Source: Anthoceros angustus (lineage: Eukaryota; Streptophyta; Anthocerotopsida; Anthocerotales; Anthocerotaceae). Taken from it: DNA of 64,000 bases. Position numbers and translations under genes: made by a program. Location of the stretch: NCBI GenBank assembly GCA_010909165.1, contig VJWM01000134.1, forward strand, positions 434,001-498,000, in the 5' to 3' direction. Positions 1 through 9,601 of this stretch are shown in pieces. Each line of letters begins with the position of its first letter. The first letter of the stretch is position 1. The notes beneath the pieces are model-generated. The model was not told the origin of the DNA. It made no database searches and saw only the letters and a program-made list of their open reading frames with translations.

Positions 1-1480
1 TACGTTCTCGTTCCTCCACAGTAGGCTCCTCCCATCGTTGAGTACGAGCATCCAACAACAGCCCATTACATTACGATCGCATAAGAACCGGAAAAGCGGC
101 CGGTGTGGGTAGAGTGCGGCGGCATGCGGTGATTAGTTGGAAACCATGGAGACTTCTCCACAGCCTTCACAGGATGCGGACTATGATATGGTTCCAAAAC
201 ATCTTGCAACCGGAGCTGATCATCACGGCTCTTTGAAGTGCCAATTGCAAAATTGTGCATGGAGCCCAATTGGTCCAATAGCGTGGCGGTGGGCAAAGCT
301 ACCGACTGCGACATCCATGACAAAAGCGGAGATCCCACCACATGTTGGATCAGCGTGGCATCGACAAACAAGTGCGGCCGAGGATCTAAATGTGCGGAGT
401 ATTCTCGAGCACATACACCATATGAGGGTGCACTGAAGCCAATGCAAAATCGGCGTGGATGGCGAATCAACCCGGCTTCATGTAACTCCTTACAACGTCG
501 TCCACGATCTCCCACTCGGCGGGGCTAAGGCGGTACGGCGCTGTCGCCGGCTCATTAGTGGTCGGTGAACACGGAACTGCATCACATTACAAGTGCCCAA
601 CTCCTTCATAGAAGGCAAAACAATCTCGGTACTTAGAGTCACTTAACTGCCTCGATCTTACATCAAGCGAGACCCCATATTCCGAAACATATCGAGGCTC
701 AAGCTGCTGCGGTGATGATAAACGGTCTCCGAATCCAAAGAATTGCTCGACCACAAGCCGAATGATGGACACGAAAGCTATTGACTCCCCGGCATCCAGT
801 ATAAGAGAGATCTTTGGAATCGGAAAGGGCAAGTGAGCGACATCTGGATGACATGCTCCACCTGAAATAAACCCACAAAAGCGGAGCACGCGACAAGATT
901 TGAAACACTAAACAAATGGTAACGAGCCAGGTAAGCACATGTAAATCCATAGCACGCCCGAGAGCAGCAATCCGTGACGAGTCGCCAATGGTACAGCATG
1001 AGTATCAAACCCCATGATACGTTCTCGTTCTTCCACAGGAGGCTCCTCCCATCGTTGAGTACGAACATTCAACAACAGCCCATTGCCACGATACGCGCAT
1101 AAGAACCGGAAAAGCGGCGGTGTGGGTAGAGTGCGGCGGCATGCGGTGATTAGTTGGAAACCACGGAGACTTCTCCACGGCCTTCACCGGACGCGGACTA
1201 TGATATGGTTCCAAAACATCTTGGCCGGGCTGATCATCACGTATGTCTGAAGTGCCAATTGCAAAATTGTGCATGGAGCCCAATTGGTCCAATAGGCGTA
1301 AGCGGTGGGCAAAGCTACCGACTGCGCGGCATCCATGACAAACGGAGATCCCACCACATGTTGGATCAAGCGTAGCATCGACAAACAAGTGCGGCCGAGG
1401 ATCTAAATGTGCGGAGTATTCTCGAGCACATACACCATATGAGGGTGCACTGAAGCCAATGCAAAATACGAGCCAACGAC
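1..1480. repeat. ~470 bp direct repeat, two copies ~1.02 kb apart
   Basis: Positions ~1-470 recur at ~1018-1475 in the same orientation. Both copies share TACGTTCTCGTTC at the start and long identical blocks such as TGATATGGTTCCAAAACATC and GTGCATGGAGCCCAATTGG. The copies differ by point changes and by many small indels, so every long open frame across them is broken. The distinct 550 bp between the copies contains nothing I recognise. The repeat lies downstream of the minus-strand gag-protease remnant, so it may be a decayed part of that retroelement or an LTR pair; I saw no clear TG...CA ends. Confidence 0.75.
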
Positions 1481-2240
1481 AAAAGCGATCCGCTCGTGGA
1501 TCACGCAAACCCGCACCTTGGCCAGCACGGAAAACCCGACACTCCCATCCGATCACCGGATCAGCGGGCAAAGCACGGATGTGAGATTGGTGAATGTCCG
1601 ACATCTTGAGGTAAAGCGTTGAGCGTAGTCACCCGTCGATCGAAACAAACTAGCATGGCGAGAATGTAAGCTGCGCAAGCGATGCCCGACAATGTTGACG
1701 GCCGGACAATTGTCCGCGTAATGCATTATTGGCAGCGCGTGGCGTAATAGAGCCTCCAAGCGATTACAAACCCCAAATAATTCCAATACCACATAACCGC
1801 GTACATGGGCCAAATAATGGTATGTTGATTCAAAGGTGGAAACAGCGTGGGCAGACTCAAGAAACGGCTTTGTCCCGGCCTCAATCCCGGCCGCATGAAA
1901 TTGCTGTAAAGCATACTCCACATCTTGCAGGCGGCATTCCATCTTGCTGACTCAACAACGGGGCACTCGCATCAGGGGCAATAGTATCCACATCATCAGA
2001 ACAACAGGTGGCATCATCCTCTGTAAAAATCCAAGAGATGTGATGATCATCCTGAGGTAACAAAGGATAACGTAACGCCGGACATGCTTGGCGGTCGACT
2101 AATGCAACGTCACCGGCAGCTAGCGATGATGTAAGTCAAAGGAATGTAGGCTAACGCCGACCACCCGCCAATCCGGACGATAATATGCTCCGTCCGGTTG
2201 TCAATCCCAACTCGGTGAGCGAAATTCACTTAGCGAGGAT
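1480..2240 (-). other. Decayed retroelement sequence downstream of protease
   Basis: Minus-strand reading gives only short interrupted frames. Directly after the protease fragment, between ~2240 and 2060, pieces such as CLACFGITATNYDILA resemble the C-terminal part of a retropepsin domain, interrupted by stops. Nothing recognisable is left of reverse transcriptase. Confidence 0.4.
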
Positions 2241-2241
2241 G

Positions 2242-2856
2242 TCATAGTTGGTGGCGGTGATACCAAAGCAGGCAAGTCCGGTGAACAACATCGTTAGTAC
2301 CAGGTTTCAAGACGATAGAAACTGGACACACTGTCTCGCCTTGAACTGGCTCGATGGCCCCTGTGGCGGTACGAATACTCCACGACGGGCTCTTGAGAGC
2401 ATCCCCCACCAGTCGTAACCGTGCCGCCAAGGCTTGACCGATGATAACAGGTTGTGCTCCAGTGTCCAAGAGCACCACCCGTGGTGCTACTCCATTGACA
2501 GTAACACAACCTGCCTGATTGTCAACCACGGCATGGTTGATAGGCACCTGCATCCGCTGAGTAGGCTGGATCATGGGATGACCATGCGAGGCTCGAGCCA
2601 ATTGTGACATCAGCACCTCCTTGCCAGCAGTCAGCTGCTCAAGCCAAGCCCCTTGACCAATTGTAGCCGCCCCTGGCCGTATAGAAGCCGACTCCTCGGG
2701 TGGTACCGCGCTCGAGGACGGCCCCGTCCGAGCAACCAAGGACTGCGCTAGCGTGGCAGCATATTGATCGCCAACATCCAGATCCGCTAAGGTGAACAAA
2801 GGAGCCCGTGCAATCTTCTGTACCAACTCGAAGTTGACCATGCACGGCGGGAACAC
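2242..2856 (-). pseudogene. Ty3/gypsy-type aspartic protease fragment
   Basis: A 204-codon minus-strand frame without introns. About residues 112-165 read as a retropepsin: a beta-strand-like lead (VTVNGVAPRVVLLDTGAQPV) with the catalytic DTG triad, then IIGQALAARL and a region around SWSIRTATGAIEPVQGET. This fits the gag-pol protease of a Ty3/gypsy long terminal repeat retrotransposon, which cuts the element's own polyprotein. The N-terminal ~100 residues are linker-like and rich in Ala, Pro and Ser. No intact reverse transcriptase or integrase follows on the minus strand and the frame stops soon after the protease core, so this is a remnant. A cellular DDI-like protease is less likely given the zinc-knuckle fragment just upstream. 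Confidence 0.7.
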
Positions 2857-3003
2857 GAATGGTTCCTACCAACCCTATGATGATTGTGGTGGCTCCAAAG
2901 CCTCCATCAAATGATCGCACCACGTAGAGGAATGGAAGTTCACGGTGACAATGGCACAAAGGACTTGGGCATATGACTGGGCGATTGGTGCGAGCAACGC
3001 GTG

Positions 3004-4280
3004 TTACATAAGCACACACTGCGGATCGTACATCATGCCCAGCCATGTTGCGGGCACATCCTCTTCCTCCACATCCACCTTATGAACCGTACATGCACGA
3101 TAGGGATCTCCATAATCCTCACCTTGACACCACGGTGAAGACACGGCCAGCCACACCGGAGGTTTAGTCGTCAGCGAGGCGGTCAACATATGGCGAGTAG
3201 TCGGTGGGCGACGGAGACTCCAAAGCCGTCATCTTCTCGAGATACGCAGCCACCTTGTGTTTGCCCTTATCCGCTTGACTTGCTCTTAGTGAGACACCCC
3301 CATGCTTGGGCTGCGAGGTCAAGGCTCCGATGGCTAACTGCGGTGTGGGAGTTTCTCCTTCACTGCTCCCCGATGCGTTCAGGAACCATACCGTAACAAC
3401 ATGACCCGTCTTGTGGCAATGTGTACAATATAATGCTTCCACCGCACATTTGCAAGCTGGTGACAAATGATCGATCAGCGATTACACATAGTGTGGGTAT
3501 TGACGAGATAGCGGTGACCACCTTAGCCATCTTAACCTGTCCAGGCTTAAGCACACCAGCAGAGCTGATAGGAGCTGCACCTTCAGAAGATACACCCTTC
3601 CCAGCAAACATGGTCTGATAATGAGCATACGACTTAGTGTGCTTATAAGCATAATGACGCCAACTCCTTGGATTACGCCTCTGGAAGACGATCTAGAGTG
3701 TATTGATCTCCATATTTGTCCTGGCGAGGTAAGCGTGAAAATGAAACAATGGTTAGTCTCGAGCGACCCGAGCTTTTGTCTTTGCCTCTTGATCGATCAA
3801 CATACGATTGCCATCCACGAGCTTTTGCGGCAATACCATTTACCTTTGTCTCTCTCCCGTCGTTTAGCGACAAGTTCGACTATCTTCTCGGGGTTTTAAA
3901 TGGAAAAGCCTTCTCCAATATAGTGAAAAACTCCTCTGAGTTGGCAAACTTGGGTACAACAACGTGCTCATCAATCCGGCGATGGCAGCCCTCTCTTGGT
4001 ATCATTCACTGTAGGCCTTACGTGGCCTTCCTGCTGCAACTTTGAGCTTGATGATGAGCCATTCTTTCTTTGCATGTGTGTTATGCAGCGCCCTATAAGC
4101 GGATTGGGAGAAAGCCGATTGCCGACAAATCGGGTATGTGCTTCATACAAATCCAACGCCTCGTCACTCATATATCCGGAAGTTGTTCAAACATATCTTG
4201 ATGAGAATATGCGGACCATGCTTAAACTTCACCGGGTAAGGAAATTGAAAAACATTACGAAATCTCTCAGCGTTTGAGTC
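3004..4280 (-). pseudogene. Decayed gag with degenerate zinc knuckle
   Basis: Minus-strand fragments upstream of the protease. Around 3400-3440 the reading YCTHCHKTGHVVTVWF matches a gag CCHC knuckle (C-x2-C-x4-H-x4-C) except that the last cysteine is replaced by W. Further upstream (3971-4200) the pieces QDMFEQLPDI and SDEALDLYEAHTRFVGN look like gag matrix/capsid-linker sequence, separated by a stop. Gag would package element RNA, but here it is in several frames with stops and cannot be functional. Order gag then protease on the minus strand agrees with one element. Confidence 0.5.
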
Positions 4281-5340
4281 GGGCACACTGAAAATTTATC
4301 GACCCTAAGCGATCAAGCTACGCCATCTCTTACGAACCACTCGAATCTTGGCCTCTTCAGCGGCGAATCGTCCTCGGTGATCACCAGCGTTTACAATACC
4401 CGACAAGGGTGACCAGCTAACCAATTGTTGACGGCGCACGCGTACGACCTCCCCTCCTTTGTCAAATCGCTCCTGGTTCAAGTTACATAAACTCCACCGT
4501 CTCGGGTAACCCCTCTTGACGGGTAACCTGCGGATGACGAGGAACCACTCGCGATCTCAAGCAATAGCGTGGCTCTTCATCCTCCTCGGTGACATGCATT
4601 ACCCAGCAGACATGTCACGAGAACCACGCGAGCATGAGTGAAAACCTCCTACCTACGCTAACCAATGTCAGTAGCGGTGATGCTTCTCACGACCAACGCA
4701 GAAGCAAATTGTCATACCTCCCCCCTCCTTCCACCGAGAAGCCAAAATGCAAAGACTCCGCTTCCCAGCTGAAGCAGTTGTGAGAGTAGAGGTTCGAGCT
4801 AAATGCGTCAGCATCCGCTCAAGTTGAGTGGAGAGTTCCCTAGTCCACAAAAAAACGCGCATCATCAACGTGCAGAATGTGGGCTCATGCTCACTCGATC
4901 ATGCAACCTATTGTTCCAACCGGATGAATTGCATAGAAAAGAATGACAATCGTGAGCCATTGCTCGGCCGATGCTCAGCGACCGCTTTCCATTCTGAGAC
5001 TCTCTGACTCGGCTACCAACACAGGACCTCTTAAGCTCGTCCCCGTCTCATCCGTCTCCATCTCGTGCCAACTGCCTGATTCGCTCCCGCTCCCGCCATC
5101 ACTTCTCGGTAACTTTGTTCGCATCATCATTCATGCGGATTCTCAACCAAAAGCCTAAATCTCGGCGCCCTATTCACATAGGCACCGGCACACCATTGAC
5201 CTAATCGTGTTTTCTGTTACCACGCATTTATACCCACATGCGCGAATTAACCTAGAACCGCTTATGTTAGCCCTACATATCGCAGCATGACAGGCGTGAG
5301 TGCTGTTTAAATACTCCAGAGTTAGGGTTCCATATGCTTC
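4280..5340. other. No recognisable gene
   Basis: Short overlapping frames on both strands, none with codon structure or a motif I recognise. Probably more retroelement-derived sequence. Confidence 0.5.
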
Positions 5341-7300
5341 GAGGAGTCTGTGTGCGTGGCAGGTTTTTATTGGCCAGCAGGTTCGTTTTACGCCCTGCCG
5401 TTAAGAGGTTCGGAAAGTAGGTTAGGTGTTGCATGGCTAGGTTTGGAACAAGGTGACTAGGTTTGGTTGAGGTGGGCGCCGGCGGCAGACGAATGGCGAT
5501 CCTAGCTTGGTTTGGTGCCCGGCTCGGTAGTTTAGGTTTGGTATTTTCAAATCTGGTTTGGTAGAGAGAGAGTCGCGGCGCCGACAGAGTGAGAAGGGTT
5601 AGGGTTTGGTGGCCTATATAAACGGGTTCACCAAATGCCGAAGTCTTTTTGCTGTTGTGTTGTCGAGGGCCGAGGAACTTCTAGCTGCGTCTCTCCTCCC
5701 TTCGCTTTTGGCCTTTTCCTTTGTCCGAATGCCAAGGTCTTTTTAGAGTTCCAAGTTTTCATTCTGGCTTTTGTCCGAGGGCCAAGGCGTTTGCTTCCTC
5801 AGTTTTTGCAGTCCGAAGGCGAAGGTGCTTTGTGGTCTACGCTATCAAGGCGCTTCTTGAAAGGTCTAGACCTGCTGGTAGCACTTGTCCTGTTTTCAGT
5901 TCCCTTTTGCGTTGTATGTCTGCGCAGCCTCGTCGTTCTTTGTCTGCACCCCATCTTGTTCTGTTTGCATGTGGTTTATGGTGGTTTTGTTTCGTTTTTT
6001 TAGCTCGATCTGGACACTCTTGTATTGTCGGTCAGTCGTTTTTATTGTACAGTTCTTTGTTGTGCTTTTCGGCCGAGGTTAAAGCTCCGTTTTCTTGATT
6101 CTGTTGTTGGCCTCTCTCTTCCTTTGTCCTTACGCTCTTATGTTTTTTTGTCCGAAGGCCAAGGTCTTTTTAGTGTTTCAAGGTTTTTCATTCTGGCTTT
6201 GTCCGAAGGCCAAGGGGTTTGCTCCCTCAGTTGTTGCGTTTCGAAGGCCAAGGTGCCTTGTCGTCAGCGCTATCAAGGCGCTTCTTTAAAGGTCTTGACT
6301 TGTTTTAGTACTTGTTCTGTTCTCACTTTCCTTCTGTTTGTCTGCGCAACCTCGTCGTTCTTTGTCTGCTTAGTGCCGTCTATTCTTTTTGGTGTTTTTT
6401 GGTTCTGTTTCGTTTTGGTAGGTTGACCTGGACACTTCTTTTTGTGGTAAGTGGTTGCGTTTTTGTTGGCGCTCTAGTCTAGCCTTTTGCTTTTCGTTTT
6501 TATGTTCTTCCTTATTCCCGTTTTCTGTTGTGATCCACAGTCAATGAGGCATACATCTGTGATTTTGTGTCTGTGTCTTTACAAATGTAGGCTTAGGTTG
6601 TTGTCCGAAGGCCAAGGTCTATTCGCGTTCCGAATAATTAGGATATTTTGTTCTTCGTTTCTTGTTCGAGGGGCAAGGGGTTGCTTCCAAAGTTGTTTCG
6701 GGTCGAAGGGCTAGGAGCCTTGGCGGGGTGTCACGGCCTTTAGGGTAGACCTGTTTGTTTGTTGGTGTGTTTTGAAGGTTCCGTTTGTGTTTATTGTCGT
6801 TTTGCCTAGTCTCGTCCGTTTCTCTTTCTCTTTGTCTTATTTTTTGTAGCTCATAGCCACTACCATGTTGTTCTAACGGTGAGCTCAGTTTTGTTTGCGC
6901 TTTGTTTAAACCTGTGTTTTCGTGTCAGTCTTGTCTTTCAGTGCTTGTTTCTTGTGGTCTTTTGGCCTCGAATGCTTAATTTTTGTGCTGTTACGCTTCA
7001 CCGTTGTGTCTCGTTTTTTTGAAAACGTTCAAGACTCACTCGTGAAGTGCCTCCTCAGTTGACAGGAGTAATATCTAGTCGTCGGGTTTGTCCTGTGTCT
7101 CATCTGTCCCTGTTTTGATTTTCTTTGTATCTTGCTATGTTGTCTGAAGTTGATCATGCAGTTGTCTTTGGTCTACTTGTGATTGTCTTCATCTAGCTTA
7201 TGTGTTTGCTTGGTCTTATCTTTTATCTCCATTGCAGCTGTTTTCCTTATTGCTGAGTAATAACACTTGTGGACATGCTAGGTAGCCTCATTCCTTATGC
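5340..7300 (+). promoter_or_regulatory. Promoter/leader-like module with YCGAAGGCCAAGG array
   Basis: Starts with repeats of TAGGTTTGG (5400-5560), then AGAGAGAGT, TAGGGTTTGG and a TATA-box-like TATATAAA at 5615-5622. From ~5660 to ~6720 the plus strand carries about ten copies of YCGAAGGCCAAGG or close variants (near 5664, 5724, 5773, 5812, 6152, 6203, 6241, 6605, 6668, 6703). It then becomes T/G-rich without an obvious coding frame. A second module at 27.99-28.74 kb has the same order of elements (TAGGTTTGG repeats, GAGAGAGAGT, TAGGGTTTG, TATATAAA, motif array). I read it as the 5' region of a repeated transcription unit that has lost its coding part here. Short reading frames through the array exist in several phases and are not convincing genes. 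Confidence 0.55.
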
Positions 7301-7675
7301 CCGAGCAACTCTGCCGACCTTTTATATGGCAGTTTCAAAGTGACGCTATGGTCCATGCTTTGGCTGGTCATTTAAAATGACCATATTTGTGAAATTGCTA
7401 AACTGCACATGAAACCCGAAATGAATGAAACCCTAAACAGGTTCAAGATACCTAACCCGCTCCCTCCCCATGGATGTCGGCTGGCTGGCCAGTGTCGTCT
7501 CTAATGGGCGCCGGCACGCCATCTCCTCGTTCGCTCGCTCCCTATGGACGCCGGCCAGCCTTTCCCATGGGCGCTTGTATATAGAGTCTTAATTTGACAT
7601 TTCCGACGTGTAATGACATGAACAAGTAGTCAAGTGGTGGTTGTTTTGTTTAGAAACTCTAAGTCTTGGGTTTGA
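7300..7675. other. Intergenic, no gene seen
   Basis: Low-information sequence with a local GGCGCCGGC/CGCCGGCC-type repeat at 7470-7570. No gene recognised. Confidence 0.5.
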
Positions 7676-8037
7676 GCCCTGTATTCTTAAGTACTTTGCG
7701 TTTTTGGAAGGGCTGTCTTTGTTTTGTTTGGGCCCTGTATTCTTAAAATGAGAGTGTCAAAATTTTAAATTGGGTCCAGCAGGGCCTTGTATTCTTAGAA
7801 TGAGAGTGTCAAAATTTCAAATCGGGTCTAGCAGTAAACCTGTTTCAGGAGAGCCACTCTTCTCCACATTCACTTGGTAAACTCACTCAATTCACACTTC
7901 TCCGTCTTCGTTTGAGCCCTGTATTCTTAGAATGAGAGTATTAAAATTTTAAATCGGGTCCAGCAGTAAACCTATTTCAGGAGAGCCACTCTTCTCCACA
8001 TTCATTTGGTAAACTCAGTCAATTCATACTTCTCCGC
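7675..8037 (+). repeat. Tandem repeat array (CCCTGTATTCTTA units)
   Basis: Units starting GCCYTGTATTCTTA begin at about 7675, 7732, 7784 and 7916. The last two are full copies (period 132 bp) that share AATGAGAGT, CGGGTC, CAGCAGTAAACC and GGAGAGCCACTCTTCTCCAC. The earlier ones are partial. Non-coding. Confidence 0.75.
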
Positions 8038-9180
8038 TAGATCCTGTAGGGAACCTCCCTTCTTCACAATTGATCATAGGAGCAATAATCGGCTTAGTTT
8101 AAGAGCTCATGGATTCACCATATGAGATCCTGTTGATGTTGAGTAGTAAAATAGTGCAAATATTTTTTGGAAAGCACTTTTAGAAAATGAACATGATGAA
8201 CTATGCATTATTACTCAGGTTTCTCAATGTGAATCTTCCTACTGTGACTATACAAGTTCATTGAGCATGAAATGGTAAATACGAGACATATACGAATTGT
8301 AAGAGTTATACTGCCAAAAAAGACATGAACTAAACTAAAAGTTGATCTCACATTTTATAGTATCGCACGTGGAAACCAGCCCGACCCATTCACACACCTT
8401 GTGTGAAGAAGAGATGTAGGCACAAAAAAGTGCTCACGTAAAAGATGAAAGGAATTATCTCGAAGACAATGATGATGATGTTTTATGACCATACGGTAGC
8501 CAACATCTCTAAGTACAGTGTATACACAATGGAAAAACGGAGGTATGTGGCAAATTTATAAGAGAGCGTGATTTCGATATAGGGCCAATATGTTCCTAAA
8601 TGTGGATATGAAGTGAGAAAATTGACTACCTGCCTCGTATTGTAATAAAAAATAAATTTTATAAAAATATTTATAGTAATTATAATTTATTATTATTTAG
8701 ATAGGTAGTTCACAGTTCGCTTTGTTGTCTAGGATGTGAAAGGCTCATGAGTCCCAGCCGAGGAGAAAATGCACGGAAGAGCTCCCTCTTGTGAAAAAAC
8801 TTCGGCCTTCGGAACAACATCTAGCCTTGTTCTAGGAGAGTTTTATTTGTGAAGGAGCGATGGTGGGAGGGAGTGATAGCGAGGGGATGTAGGAGGGTGC
8901 AGGAAGCGGATGCAGGAGGGAGCGATGGCGAATGTGGGAGTAGGTGAATAATATTATTGGTACCAAAATATGAATGATCATCTAATATGGGTTCATGTAG
9001 ATGAAAAAATTGAAGTGGAAGTTTGGAAGTATTGAAATTCTTGCAGATGTATTATGGCCACGCTCTTTGCACCTTTCTATGAGTCTATTTTTCCTCCTTT
9101 CCTCATTAGTAGCTACATTTGATATGCCTACCATTCACATCCAGAGCTAGTTGTTTTTGTCTTTTATTTAGAATCAAGGC
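8038..9180. other. AT-rich intergenic stretch
   Basis: Contains a strongly AT-rich core (8640-8700) and short direct repeats of GGAGGGAGYGATGGCGA (8865-8940). I see no gene. Confidence 0.5.
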
Positions 9181-9182
9181 TT

Positions 9183-9601
9183 ATGGTAAAGCATACTACA
9201 TCTGCACCTACGGAATGGGACTCCTTGTTTTCATATGCTCGCTCTGCCGATGAGGTTGGCCCCGGACTTCAAACGCGGGAACGCAACATTTCAGCTCCGG
9301 TAGTGAGTGGGCCCTTCCTTATTCCTTCCTGGCCTGGGACTCTCGAGACGATTGTTGCTGGAGGTCCAAGATCATGTTTCCACATGCCGATGGCTCCGTA
9401 ACGAAGTTGATGGTTGTTGCAGCTGGATTGCAGGTATGTTGCGGGGTTCATGCGGGGAAATGAGCAAGCTCACGTCCATCTGGTGCATCCAGCAGGTGGG
9501 CAGGCGTGGCTGGGCTCACACCTTGCATTTTGATCATGGGTGAGAGTGCAGTTTTGGGGCACGGGCCCCGTGTCTGAACACAAAGGAGGTTGGGGTCTTT
9601 G
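9183..9601 (+). other. Upstream region of the PPR gene
   Basis: A 72-codon frame at 9183-9401 has no recognisable domain. It could be 5' leader or an upstream exon; the PPR frame itself opens just before 9602. No TATA box stands out. Confidence 0.35.

Noticed and set aside
1005-1604. 199-codon minus-strand frame
   Set aside because: Its equivalent in the other repeat copy is broken by indels and no domain was recognised.
5635-6714. Overlapping hydrophobic Cys/Phe/Leu-rich frames in the leader
   Set aside because: T-rich sequence yields such frames in all phases; no conserved domain, and motif copies fall in different phases.
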